A stretch of 64,000 nucleotides of DNA from NCBI GenBank assembly GCA_036704825.1, contig JAUBSN010000026.1, positions 1-64,000 of the forward strand. Reading direction: 5' to 3'. Source of the DNA: Microcoleus sp036704825 (GTDB lineage Bacteria; Cyanobacteriota; Cyanobacteriia; Cyanobacteriales; Microcoleaceae). The notes beneath the pieces were generated by a model. That model saw only the letters and a program-made list of their open reading frames with translations, did no database searches and was not told the DNA's origin. This document shows, one piece after another, positions 1 to 8,650 of this stretch (position 1 is the stretch's first letter; each line of letters starts with the position of its first letter). The position numbers were made by a program, and so were the translations under genes.

Positions 1-61
1 TTCGCTCGAATAAGGTTTCATTTTTTTCGCTTATGTACTCAATACAGTGTATCATATATAC

Positions 62-763
62 ATGGAATCTGCTGTATATTCTATCCCTGAAGCAGCGCAA
101 TATCTCAGGCTCCCGAAGGATAGGTTGCGATCTTGGGTTGGTGGCTGGTCCTCGAAAACAAAAGCGGACAAGCGCTTCTTTGAGCCACTGATTAAGTTAC
201 CTCACCCCAAAAATTTTGAACTGCTTCCCCAGTCGAAAACTACACTACTTTCTTTCACAAATTTGGTAGAGGCTCATGTCTTGATTGCCATTTTTAAGGC
301 TACTGGCTTCTCCCGAAAACAACTTAGCACTGCACTCGACTACATCAAGCGTTATCTTTCGACTCCTCAATTATTATATGCTGGAAAGGAGTTTGAACGC
401 AAGGGAATACCTCTTTTATTTGAGAAATTCGGACAGAAGCTTGCAGCATCCGACAGGGAACAGGAAGCAAAACAGATTCTAAACACTTATTTCGATCGCA
501 TTGTACGAGATGAAGCTGGATTACCCCTCAAACTCTACCCTTTCACGAAGCTACCAGGTTCCGACGAACCTAAAACAGTGATGATTGACCCCAGAATCTC
601 CTTTGGCCGCCCAGTTTTAGCTGGAACTGGGATTCCCACAGCTATACTGGCTGAACGTTACAAAGCTGGGGATTCCATCGATGAACTTGCCGAAGACTAC
701 AATTGCAATCGGCTCCAAATAGAGGAAGGTATTCGCTGCGAACTTCAGCTAGTAGCAGCATGA
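62..763 (+). CDS. DUF433-domain protein, probable antitoxin of a PIN-like pair
   Basis: Soluble protein of 233 residues. The first 30 residues (YSIPEAAQYLRL...) look like a helix-turn-helix of the excisionase/MerR kind. Residues ~175-230 form a DUF433 domain with the recognisable stretch GRPVLAGTGIPTAILAERY. DUF433 proteins are commonly encoded just before a PIN-like nuclease and are taken to be its antitoxin; that role is inferred here from family and context. The stop codon overlaps the start of the next gene as ATGA, so the two are translationally coupled. I chose the ATG at 62 over the one at 47 because the conserved N-terminal pattern begins there; neither start has a clear ribosome binding site. 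Confidence 0.75.
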   Translation: MESAVYSIPEAAQYLRLPKDRLRSWVGGWSSKTKADKRFFEPLIKLPHPKNFELLPQSKTTLLSFTNLVEAHVLIAIFKATGFSRKQLSTALDYIKRYLSTPQLLYAGKEFERKGIPLLFEKFGQKLAASDREQEAKQILNTYFDRIVRDEAGLPLKLYPFTKLPGSDEPKTVMIDPRISFGRPVLAGTGIPTAILAERYKAGDSIDELAEDYNCNRLQIEEGIRCELQLVAA

Positions 764-1179
764 ATGAGATATTTTTCATAGACAGATGTTTGGGAAAGGA
801 ACTGGCAGATTCACTACGAAATGTGGGGGCTACAGTAGAAATTCACGACGCTCATTTTAGTCAAGATATCAATGATGAGGATTGGCTGAGGATAGTTGGA
901 GAACGCAATTGAGTGGTATTAACAAAGGACAAGAAAATCGCTAACCTTTCTTTGGAGTTATTAGCCGTGGCTCAAGGCAATGTACGGCTTTTTGCATTGG
1001 TGGACGGCAATGTTTCTAGAGAGGTAATGGCACAAGCTTTTGTAAATGCCTTAGAAAATATGCGAGGATTTATGCGGGGGAATCCAGCTCCTTTCATCGC
1101 TAAGGTGCACCAGTCGGGTATGGTAAAGCCCTGCAAGAACCGAAAAGAACTTTTGAATCTCCCTAAAACCACATCCTAA
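760..1179 (+). pseudogene. PIN-like (DUF5615-type) toxin interrupted by one in-frame TGA
   Basis: Reading from the ATG at 760 gives a protein typical of small PIN-like toxins: acidic residues in FIDRCLGK near the start, DEDWL around residue 45, and VLTKDKKIA just after residue 50. Codon 51 (910-912) is TGA, and the same frame continues without shift to 1179, giving 139 codons in all. Relatives normally have Trp before VVLTKDKKI, so one TGG-to-TGA change would explain the stop. GTG at 913 could in principle restart translation, but the product would lack the first acidic residue. The gene is most likely inactive, leaving the DUF433 partner without a toxin. Confidence 0.75.
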
Positions 1180-1390
1180 ATCAATCTCCCTTAGTCCAGT
1201 TTTCCAACTGTCCACTCGTTGCGAGTCTTCCTTGAGCCTTAAACCCTATCTACAGCGTTCTAATTTTTATTAAAAAGCCCGATCGCACTGTTCACTTATC
1301 GAAACTGTCCCCTGCTCTCCTGACCGCTTCACTCGCGCTATCTATTCTTTAAGTTAATGAACCAAAAGATATATGTGACTTAGAGGCACT

Positions 1391-1672
1391 ATGCAGAAAC
1401 AAATCATACGCCAAAAAGATACTAATGCTTGGATACTTCAGTGCTGGGTTTCTTTTATTCTTGCCATTTCCGCAACTACTGTAGGTATCATTTATTTACA
1501 GGTAGATCCCTGGCAAAAAGCTTTTATGGGTATGGGTTTAACTTTTTCAATCGGCTCGTCTTTTACTTTAGCAAAAACCATTCGCGATAACAATGAGGCA
1601 TCAACATTAACTGCCAGAATCGACGAAGCTAGAGTTGAGAAAATTCTCGCTGAGCACCATCCTCTCAAATAA
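1391..1672 (+). CDS. YiaA/YiaB-type two-helix membrane protein
   Basis: A 93-residue membrane protein with two hydrophobic segments at residues ~15-36 (LQCWVSFILAISATTVGIIY) and ~43-62 (KAFMGMGLTFSIGSSFTLAK), joined by a short loop containing DPW. This is the arrangement of the YiaA/YiaB domain family, whose function is unknown. The 31-residue C-terminal tail is charged. It stands alone, convergent with the ferredoxin gene, and shares a bidirectional terminator with it. Confidence 0.7.
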   Translation: MQKQIIRQKDTNAWILQCWVSFILAISATTVGIIYLQVDPWQKAFMGMGLTFSIGSSFTLAKTIRDNNEASTLTARIDEARVEKILAEHHPLK

Positions 1673-1693
1673 ATTTGACTATACAATGTATAC

Positions 1694-1722
1694 AAAAAAC
1701 AGCCCCGGCGGGCTGTTTTTGT
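1694..1722. terminator. bidirectional intrinsic terminator
   Basis: An 8-bp perfect stem, AACAGCCC/GGGCTGTT, with a four-base loop lies at 1698-1717. It is flanked by an A run on the left and a T run on the right. It sits between the convergent yiaAB-like and ferredoxin genes and can serve both strands. Confidence 0.8.
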
Positions 1723-1766
1723 TGTTTGAGCCGCAGGTTTCAAGCTGCGGATGGGAATTGGCGATT

Positions 1767-2237
1767 TCAAGGGCTACCTTTGAACTTACGATCGCCCAAT
1801 TTAGCTTTTTTCCGCTGGCGACCGCGGGCCCGAATCGTCGCGTACTCAAGGGGAAAGCCAACCACAGGAATCACTTGATCCTTGCGTTCCTCTTCCAGAT
1901 TCTTGAGTTCGGTGTAATCAACCCAGTGAATGCAATTCACCGGACAAGTATCGATCGCCTCAGCAATCAACTCTTCAGAATCCCCGTCTTGTCGAACTAC
2001 GCGCGATCGACCGTAATCCGGTTCAATGTAGAAAGTATTGCGAGCAACGTGAGCGCAGTGCTTGCAGCCAATGCAGGTAATCTCATCAACATACACACCT
2101 TTTTGGCGCAACACGCCGCCCAATTCCGGTTCCAAACCAGAGCGATCGGGCGCATCCCGCAAAAAACCTCCCAACTCCGGCTCTAAACCAGAGCGATCGC
2201 TTGCTGTATCTATTCCGAGTCCAGAAAGCTCAGACAT
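1767..2237 (-). CDS. 4Fe-4S ferredoxin, cyanobacterial ycf35-associated type
   Basis: Protein of 156 residues with a bacterial ferredoxin core. CIGCKHC (about residues 56-62) and CPVNC (about 99-103) supply the cluster ligands, with the typical RNTFYIEPDYGRSRV between them. The basic C-terminus after the core (RARGRQRKKAKLGDRK) is shared by cyanobacterial homologues. Upstream on the same strand are ycf35 and a DUF2997 gene, an arrangement conserved in cyanobacteria, so the three probably act together in an electron-transfer or cofactor role that is not established. The N-terminus carries the segment DRSGLEPELGG twice, 17 residues apart, which looks like a recent in-frame 51-bp duplication. 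Confidence 0.85.
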   Translation of the reverse strand: MSELSGLGIDTASDRSGLEPELGGFLRDAPDRSGLEPELGGVLRQKGVYVDEITCIGCKHCAHVARNTFYIEPDYGRSRVVRQDGDSEELIAEAIDTCPVNCIHWVDYTELKNLEEERKDQVIPVVGFPLEYATIRARGRQRKKAKLGDRKFKGSP

Positions 2238-2259
2238 TTAGACCCCCACAAGAGTAAAT

Positions 2260-2279
2260 AAGTCCGCAGAGGCGGACTT
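2260..2279 (-). other. hairpin between ycf35 and ferredoxin
   Basis: Perfect 8-bp inverted repeat AAGTCCGC/GCGGACTT with a 4-base loop. On the minus strand it follows the ycf35 stop and precedes the ferredoxin start. Only a weak T-rich tail follows, so it may attenuate or protect the transcript rather than terminate it. Confidence 0.45.
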
Positions 2280-2314
2280 TGATGAGACAAGATTGCAAAA
2301 ATCTCGCAAAACTA

Positions 2315-2701
2315 TTAAGCGCACCAGCGCTGCACCACCAAGCGGAGCGAACCGTCTTGATTTTGCTTTTGCTCAGAAACTTGGAAACCCTGCTTAGCGC
2401 TTTCATTCACCACAGTATGGTAAGCATAGCGCTGAGTCACCTTATTCAGAAAACGGTCTACAGACCAAGCTTGCTGCCAAAACTGCAAATCAGCCACCAA
2501 TTCATACTCAGTCCCGTTCCAGCTAAAACCTAGGTCGTAGCCGTTTTCTTGCTCAATCACCACCTCAGCGGTGCTAGTTAGGCCGCGATAGCCGCGCACC
2601 TCAGTCGGGCCAGACTTCCAGTCGATACCCAAGTCAGTTAAAGCAGCTTCCAAAGAATTCAAATTGCGGATCTGGGTCTTAATTTGGCTAAAGTGTGACA
2701 T
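2315..2701 (-). CDS. ycf35: Ycf35 / DUF1257 family protein
   Basis: A 128-residue soluble protein starting MSHFSQIKTQIRNL and containing GYDLGFSWNGTEYELVADL, both hallmarks of Ycf35 (DUF1257), which is conserved in cyanobacteria and red-algal plastids. Its molecular function is not known. I took the ATG at 2701 rather than the upstream MGIT codon because the family begins with MSHFS. It lies 40 bp downstream of the DUF2997 gene and upstream of the ferredoxin gene, all on the minus strand, consistent with one transcript. Confidence 0.88.
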   Translation of the reverse strand: MSHFSQIKTQIRNLNSLEAALTDLGIDWKSGPTEVRGYRGLTSTAEVVIEQENGYDLGFSWNGTEYELVADLQFWQQAWSVDRFLNKVTQRYAYHTVVNESAKQGFQVSEQKQNQDGSLRLVVQRWCA

Positions 2702-2741
2702 GGTGATTCCCAAAAAATTTAAGTGAACTCAACAAAAAAAA

Positions 2742-2951
2742 TTACCAATCGCTAAAAGCCACTTGGGCCGTCGCTTCGGCTGACTGATGCAGCGCTTGCG
2801 TGAAATATTCAGATGTTGACTGTTGATGAAGCACCACGCCGAGCTGAGCTTCAATTGCAGCCGTTACCTCAGCGCACGAAGCACCGACAATGCCTGTCAC
2901 TGTTTCCTGTACGCGGCCATCTGGATAGATCACAAACTCTAGTGTTTCCAT
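2742..2951 (-). CDS. DUF2997 family small protein
   Basis: A 69-residue protein beginning METLEFVIYPDGRVQETV, the N-terminal signature of DUF2997, followed by a helix (SCAEVTAAIEAQLG). DUF2997 genes are regular companions of ycf35 in cyanobacteria. The start at 2951 matches the family better than the longer reading from 3002. First gene of the three-gene minus-strand cluster; function unknown. Confidence 0.78.
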   Translation of the reverse strand: METLEFVIYPDGRVQETVTGIVGASCAEVTAAIEAQLGVVLHQQSTSEYFTQALHQSAEATAQVAFSDW

Positions 2952-3558
2952 AGTTCGGGCTGACTGAATAGGAATATTGAGAACAGACACCGACACCAGC
3001 AAGCCAGGGACGATGCCTCCTGAAGTAGCTTCTTGAGAGTTGGCTGACTGGCAAAGCGCTATATCAATTTTGACTAATTGATAGGTTTTGAGTCACAACT
3101 TAACAGAACTTATTAATATTTAGAAGCAATACATCAGTTGTATGTAAAGTTTCGCGTAGATCGTGACATCAGTCAAGTCATACATGAGTGGTGAATATTA
3201 GCAACGGCCATTTGGGATCGATCGTCGGGGAGGGAGGATGGATATCGAGATAGTAGGCCGAGGGTAAGGTGCCACGTGCTTCGCCCTATAGATAGTAAGC
3301 TGTTGGGCATCTAAATTTTATTTTTCGGGCGGGCGGGACACCCCAAAAAAATTCTATCGAAAGTGACGGTAAAACTTAGATGCCTTTGGGCTTGTCTTTG
3401 CGTAAGTTTTGTAAACGTAAAATACGATCGCGCTTTAGATACCAACTTCTTAAAAAAGTCGGGGTTCTGGGTATTCTGTTTGTCCGGCGGAATTACTTAT
3501 CAATTATTTTTAATTAATAATTCTGGCTTATCAAATTTCGGAGTCTAAAATCGATCGA
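2952..3558. other. 607-bp intergenic region
   Basis: It lies between the DUF2997 gene and the beta-lactamase-like pseudogene. It contains AT-rich and GATCG-rich stretches and must hold the promoter of the ycf35 cluster near 2960-3150. I see no gene, no long inverted repeat and no recognisable operator. Confidence 0.4.
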
Positions 3559-4497
3559 ATGACGCAGGATGATCTAAGCAAGAGAGAAAACCTGGCTTTA
3601 ACGATCGGAGTAGTTGACCGAGGACATCATTACATCCAAGGATTTGGCAAGCTCAGCAACACCGCTCCGGCTGTTCCTAATGCTGGTACAATTTACGAAA
3701 TCGGTTTCGTGACTAAAGTATTTACAGTAACAGTTCTGGCTAAATTAGTGAATGATGGTAATGTCGAGCTAGACGCTCCGATTCGTCTCTATTTGCCCGT
3801 AGAAGTCATCAACCAGTTAAATCCTGCCGTCCAATCCATCACCCTGCAACAGTTAGCAACCCATACCTCTGGACTGCCCCGTTTTCCCGACAGTTTCCTT
3901 GCAGAAATCAAAAATTATAGCAATCCTTACCTTCACTACACGGCTCAGGAAATGTATGCCGATCTAGCAGAAATCACGCTGCTGAGCGAACCCCGTCAAA
4001 GCTACGAATACTCTAATTTGGGCCTGGGCTTGTTAGGACATTTGTGAAGCATAAAAACTTCCAAAGTTTAGGAAAAATTAGTGACAGAAATCATTTGCCA
4101 GCCGCTGGGTATGACAGATACGGCGATTCATCTGACACCGCAACAGCAGCACTGCCTTGCGCCCGGTTATGCACTCGATGGAATGCTGACTTCAAAGTGG
4201 GATTTTGAGGTGATGCCAGCAAGAGCGTTTCGTTCGACATCTGAGGATTTGTTGAAGTTCCTGCAAGCTAATCTCTGTACAGCGAATACCGAAATGGCTG
4301 CGATTTTCGCGCGATCGCAACCACAATATTTTGAGGAAAATGAAACTTTCAGTATGGGCTTAGCTTAGCTGATTTCGGCCCTACCGAATCGGCAAGTATT
4401 GTATTTGCATAACGGTAGTAGTGGCGACTATACGAGCTTCATAGGTTTTGACAAAAGCGAGCAAACAGGAGTAGCTATACCTCTCGAATTACAGTGA
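3559..4497 (+). pseudogene. serine beta-lactamase-like (class C fold) hydrolase remnant
   Basis: One reading frame runs from 3559 to 4497 with three internal stops (TGA at 4045, TAG at 4069, TAG at 4366) and no frameshift. Across the stops the product matches penicillin-binding/beta-lactamase-like hydrolases: LATHTSGLPRFPD, then the YxN motif in YEYSNLGLGLLGHL, then EIICQPLGMTDTAIHL, and finally LHNGSSGDYTSFIGFDKS, which carries the HxG-like motif. The nucleophile motif SxxK is damaged: residues 48-53 read IGFVTK where the family has IGSVTK, so codon 50 (TTC, 3706-3708) has replaced the catalytic Ser. Both the missense change and the stops point to a dead gene. Confidence 0.85.
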
Positions 4498-4719
4498 CGC
4501 AGCAAATGATGATTTCTCGGTGGCTGAAACGGGAATAACGATATTAATGCAATTAGCTTCGCCGTAGAGCCAGCTAATACATCGACCGCCAATATAAAAA
4601 ATAGTTGAATGCGTTACTGGTAGGGGTTGAGGTGCGTAATACACACCCTACATTATGAGTTTGTGAGTAAGTCCTATTAGCATACAATCCTAATTACTGT
4701 TCTCTAAGATAAAGAGTAT

Positions 4720-6054
4720 TCAAATTGATTGATAATTGTTGCCGGAACCGCAACCATTCTTTAAAGCAAACTCTGCCATAAACTGTCGCACCGGAATCTG
4801 TACGACAAACTCAGTGCCCTTCTCCAGAGTGGAATCACACTCAATCTTGCCACCGTGTTTTTCAGTGACGATTTGATGACTGATCGACAGTCCCAAACCA
4901 ATGCCTTTGCCCGCGGGTTTGGTGGTGAAGAACGGATCGAATAGTTTAGAGCGAATGAGTTCCGGGATACCGACTCCATTATCGGCAATGCTAATCGCGA
5001 TCGAGTTAGCGCTACAGATCGAGGTGCTGATGGTAATGGTAGGTTGTTGGTTATCCCTGACACCTGATGTCTGCAAAGCATCGATCGCATTACTGAGGAT
5101 ATTCATGAATACCTGGTTGAGTTGACTGGGGTGGCATTCGACCTCCGGTAATTGCCCGTAGTTTTTGATGACTTGGATGGCCGGAAAATCGGGTCTGGCT
5201 TTCAGACGGTGTTGCAAAATCAACAGAGTGCTGTCGATACCGGCATGGATATCAACGGGTTTGCAATCGGCTTCATCGAGGCGGGAGAAGTTGCGCAGGG
5301 AGAGCACCAGTTGGCCAATCCGATCGCTCCCCATTTTAATCGAACCCAGCATCTTCCACAAATCCTCTTGCAAAAATTCCAGATCCAGGTATTCTGCCCG
5401 CTCTCGGATTTCTGCTACCGGATTGGGATAGTGCTTCTGGTACAGTTGCACCAACTCCAGCAGCTCCTGAGCGTATTCTTTGACATAGTTCAGGTTGCCT
5501 TGAATGAAATTCACCGGGTTGTTGATTTCGTGTGCCACTCCCGCCACCAATTGGGCTAGGGCAGACATTTTTTCACCTTGCACGAGATGCACTTGAGCTT
5601 GCTTGAAACTTTCTAAGGCCTGGTTGAGCTCGTTGGTGCGCTGTTCCACGATCCGCGTGGCATTCCGCAGTTGGAGATGCACCCGAATCCGTGCCAAAAC
5701 TTCTTCATGCTGAATCGGCTTGGTGATGTAGTCCACCGCACCCAGGCTCAGCCCTTTGACCTGATCCACCGAGTCGGAGAGGGCGGTCATGAAAATAACT
5801 GGAATATCGCGAGTGGCCGGATTAGCTTTGAGCCGCTGACAGGTTTCAAAGCCATCGATCCCTGGCATCATCACATCCAGCAAAATCAAATTTGGCTCAG
5901 ACGATTGCACTCGTTGCAGGGCAGTTTCACCATTTTTGGCGATCGCCACCCGGTAGCCCTGTTCGCTCAACACATCAAACAATACTTGCAGATTGGTTGG
6001 GGTATCATCTACGACTAAGATCGTGTTTTCTTGAGATATAGAATAGACTGACAT
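4720..6054 (-). CDS. response-regulator/histidine-kinase fusion (receiver-HisKA-HATPase)
   Basis: A 444-residue cytoplasmic signalling protein. Residues ~10-130 are a receiver domain with the acidic pair in LVVDD, phospho-acceptor D60 in LILLDVMMPGIDG, and the conserved Lys in DYITKP. A short coiled coil leads to HisKA with H175 in VAGVAHEINNPVNF, then an HATPase domain with N box (LNQVFMNILSNAIDAL), DNGVGIPE and GKGIGLGLSI. It has no membrane segment. The start at 6054 is preceded by TTAGGAG at good spacing; the longer reading from 6093 lacks this. It is the third gene after the ModA-like gene and the hybrid kinase, so it may receive phosphoryl groups from the latter; that link is inferred. 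Confidence 0.9.
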   Translation of the reverse strand: MSVYSISQENTILVVDDTPTNLQVLFDVLSEQGYRVAIAKNGETALQRVQSSEPNLILLDVMMPGIDGFETCQRLKANPATRDIPVIFMTALSDSVDQVKGLSLGAVDYITKPIQHEEVLARIRVHLQLRNATRIVEQRTNELNQALESFKQAQVHLVQGEKMSALAQLVAGVAHEINNPVNFIQGNLNYVKEYAQELLELVQLYQKHYPNPVAEIRERAEYLDLEFLQEDLWKMLGSIKMGSDRIGQLVLSLRNFSRLDEADCKPVDIHAGIDSTLLILQHRLKARPDFPAIQVIKNYGQLPEVECHPSQLNQVFMNILSNAIDALQTSGVRDNQQPTITISTSICSANSIAISIADNGVGIPELIRSKLFDPFFTTKPAGKGIGLGLSISHQIVTEKHGGKIECDSTLEKGTEFVVQIPVRQFMAEFALKNGCGSGNNYQSI

Positions 6055-6112
6055 CAGCAAACTCCTAAATATATTGAAGGCATGAATGGCCAATAGTAGA
6101 TCGATAAAGTTG

Positions 6113-8623
6113 CTAAACCCGTGGCTCGATTAGATGCAGAATAGCTTCCTCATCAAACTGTTGACTTAATTCTAGAACTCGGTTCGCAAAGGCAATATAT
6201 TCCGGCGCTAATTTCTTTAAGCGATGGGCTTCCTGCTGGATATCGGTCATAAAACCACCCTGAGCCGCAGCATAGAGGGTTGCCAGTTCAGCAGCAGGCG
6301 GTATTAAAATGCTAACCTCATCGGTGTTGCTGACCGCGGGTTGAGTCGCCTCTGTTTCGGTTTCGTAAATCCACTGCAATTCTAAATATCGCTGCAATTC
6401 GGCAAGCAACCCAGTAAACTCGATCGGTTTGGGGAAAAAGCTATTGCACCCTGCATCCAGACTTTCCTGTATATCCACCTGAGACAGGGTAGCAGGGGAG
6501 GCAATGATCGGAGTTTTGGCAAAGTCTGGCAATTGTCGCAGGCGACGGGTCATTTCTAAGCCATCCATAATCGCCATATGTACATCGGTAATAATCAAGT
6601 CGGGTCGCGTCTGGATAGTGGTATCAAAACCTGCCTGCCCATTATCAGCTTCTGTCAGCTTGAAGCCCAGCGGTTCCAACATATTCACTGCCACCAGACG
6701 GTTTTCTCGGCGATCGTCAATGACCAGAATTTTGCGTCGTTCGCCCTGATAGCCAATAACCTTGTGGTTGGCGATCGCATTTTGTGTTGTCCAATCCGAT
6801 GCTGGAAGCAAGTCGATTTCAAACCAAAAACTGCTGCCCTTGCCGATTACACTCTCGACGTGAATTTCGCTGTCCATCTTCTGGATGATTTGTTGACCGA
6901 TGGCAAGTCCTAGTCCAGTGCCTTCGATGTTGCGATCGCGTTTCCCGGCCTGCTCAAAGGGTAAGAAAATCGTGGATAGTTTTTCTGGGGCAATGCCAAT
7001 ACCAGTGTCTTTAATTTGGAAGCGAATTCTTGAAAGTTTTGAGTTTTGAATTTTGAGTTCTGAATTTGAGTCTTCTGATTCCACCGCTTCTACCCGAAAC
7101 GTGACGGTACCAGAATCGGTAAATTTGACCGCATTGCTGAGCAGGTTGAGCAACACTTGCCGCAGGCGTTTGTCGTCAGCATGGACGGCAGTGGGCAAGT
7201 TGCTCGCGGGCTGGTAATGAAACTCTACGCCTTTTTGCACTGCCTTGACGCGGCAAATATCCACAGTAGAAGAGAGGAAGTTAGCCAGATGGAAATCCTG
7301 GGGATAGAGTTCCATCTTTTGCACTTCCAGCTTGGACAGATCCAGAATGTCGTTGATCAGGGTGAGTAAATGGGAACCGCATTGATAAATCACCCCCAAT
7401 CCTTTCATCTGTTTGGCGGTGGTGGCGGGGTCGCGCTGGAGGATTTGGGTATAGCCGAGGATGCCGTTGAGGGGGGTGCGGAGTTCGTGGTTCATGTTGG
7501 CAAGAAACTCGCTCTTGGTGCGGTTGGCGGCTTCGGCTGCTTCTTTTGCCTGCAATGTTTGTAGTTCTACGGACTTGCGATCGCTAATATCGCGGCACAC
7601 AACAACTCCCCCTTTCAATGCACCACTGGCATCTCTCAGAGGTCTGCTACTAGCTGTCAGCCAGAAGCCCTTTGCGGCCTGGGGATGACGAGTAAAGATT
7701 TCCATATTGTCTACCTGCTCACCCCGAACAGCCCGCACTAAGGGAATTTGCTCTGTTGGAAGCGGAGTTACCCCATCGGCATGAAACAGTCCATATTGCT
7801 CCGACCATTCTTCCGGCTGGCTGTCGGGTATTTTGCCAAACATCTGCTCGGCAGCGGGGTTAAACACCAGGAATCGACCGTTTTCATCGAGAACGAGTAC
7901 GCCATCGCTCATGCTGTTGAGGATTAGTTGCAACAGGCCAGTCTGGTTTTGAAACGTCTGGTTACTTTGCTGAAGGTCGGTTTCGGCTTGATTCCGCTTC
8001 AGGATTTCACGGCAAATCAGGCGGTAAGTCCACAGAATAATTCCTAGGTTGAGGGCGATGCCCACCAGAAATGCCATCATTGCCAGAATGGTTGTGTGGG
8101 TGGCAGCTTGCTGTTTCTGCCGCCACCCTACGATTTCGATCGCTTCGATCTGCTGGGTCAGCAGCATAATCTCGTCGAGCAGTCGCGGGGGGGTGCGATC
8201 GATCGCCGCCGCCACCCCTTTGGTGTCCCGGAGTTCCACGCCCTGCCGGAGTTCCTCCAGGCGACGCAGGATAAATTTTTCCAGGCGCTTGGTAGCTGCC
8301 TGTTGGCGGGGATCGTCCTCTAGCAAGCTTTGCAATTCTCGCAATTCTTGATCTACATCGATCGTCCGAAGCCCAAATTTCCTGAAGTCATTTTTGTTTT
8401 GCGCCAGCAGGTATTGCCGCTGGATCTTTTCAGCATCCTGAAATGCACTGGTCAACACTTCCAAACTATTGAGCGCTTTTAGATGTTGGGCGATCTGGCG
8501 GTTAGTTTCTAAGGTGCGGTTAGTGCTCCAAAATGCGATTCCACTAACTGCTAATGCCAGGAAAGTGGCTGCTCCCAGGCTCCCGGCAACGGTTTTGAGA
8601 AAGTTAGAGGGTTGTTTCATCAT
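6113..8623 (-). CDS. membrane hybrid histidine kinase (CHASE3-like, PAS, HisKA, HATPase, receiver)
   Basis: An 836-residue inner-membrane sensor. TM helices at residues ~12-32 and ~178-202 bracket a ~140-residue helical periplasmic region of CHASE3 type. Then come a PAS domain (~232-350, GVLVLDENGRFLVFNPAAEQ), HisKA with H379 in NMNHELRTPLNGILG, HATPase (~480-605, KDTGIGIAPEKL and GTGLGLAI) and a receiver (~630-750) with D680 in LIITDVHM. The last ~80 residues are a helical tail common in cyanobacterial hybrid kinases. Residues ~516-532 (SNSELKIQNSKLS) interrupt the ATPase domain and look repeat-derived. The gene starts 27 bp after the ModA-like gene and is followed by the receiver-kinase, suggesting a signalling operon in which the lipoprotein may present a ligand to this sensor. 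Confidence 0.9.
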   Translation of the reverse strand: MMKQPSNFLKTVAGSLGAATFLALAVSGIAFWSTNRTLETNRQIAQHLKALNSLEVLTSAFQDAEKIQRQYLLAQNKNDFRKFGLRTIDVDQELRELQSLLEDDPRQQAATKRLEKFILRRLEELRQGVELRDTKGVAAAIDRTPPRLLDEIMLLTQQIEAIEIVGWRQKQQAATHTTILAMMAFLVGIALNLGIILWTYRLICREILKRNQAETDLQQSNQTFQNQTGLLQLILNSMSDGVLVLDENGRFLVFNPAAEQMFGKIPDSQPEEWSEQYGLFHADGVTPLPTEQIPLVRAVRGEQVDNMEIFTRHPQAAKGFWLTASSRPLRDASGALKGGVVVCRDISDRKSVELQTLQAKEAAEAANRTKSEFLANMNHELRTPLNGILGYTQILQRDPATTAKQMKGLGVIYQCGSHLLTLINDILDLSKLEVQKMELYPQDFHLANFLSSTVDICRVKAVQKGVEFHYQPASNLPTAVHADDKRLRQVLLNLLSNAVKFTDSGTVTFRVEAVESEDSNSELKIQNSKLSRIRFQIKDTGIGIAPEKLSTIFLPFEQAGKRDRNIEGTGLGLAIGQQIIQKMDSEIHVESVIGKGSSFWFEIDLLPASDWTTQNAIANHKVIGYQGERRKILVIDDRRENRLVAVNMLEPLGFKLTEADNGQAGFDTTIQTRPDLIITDVHMAIMDGLEMTRRLRQLPDFAKTPIIASPATLSQVDIQESLDAGCNSFFPKPIEFTGLLAELQRYLELQWIYETETEATQPAVSNTDEVSILIPPAAELATLYAAAQGGFMTDIQQEAHRLKKLAPEYIAFANRVLELSQQFDEEAILHLIEPRV

Positions 8624-8650
8624 GTCTGTCTCGTGCTTAGTTTCGTCGAT

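Noticed and set aside
1635..2186. Plus-strand open frame of 183 codons over the ferredoxin gene
   Set aside because: It is antisense to a gene with clear Fe-S motifs, crosses the bidirectional terminator and has no family features.
3363..3548. 61-codon open frame upstream of the beta-lactamase-like pseudogene
   Set aside because: Poor start context, no recognisable domain and composition like the surrounding non-coding DNA.
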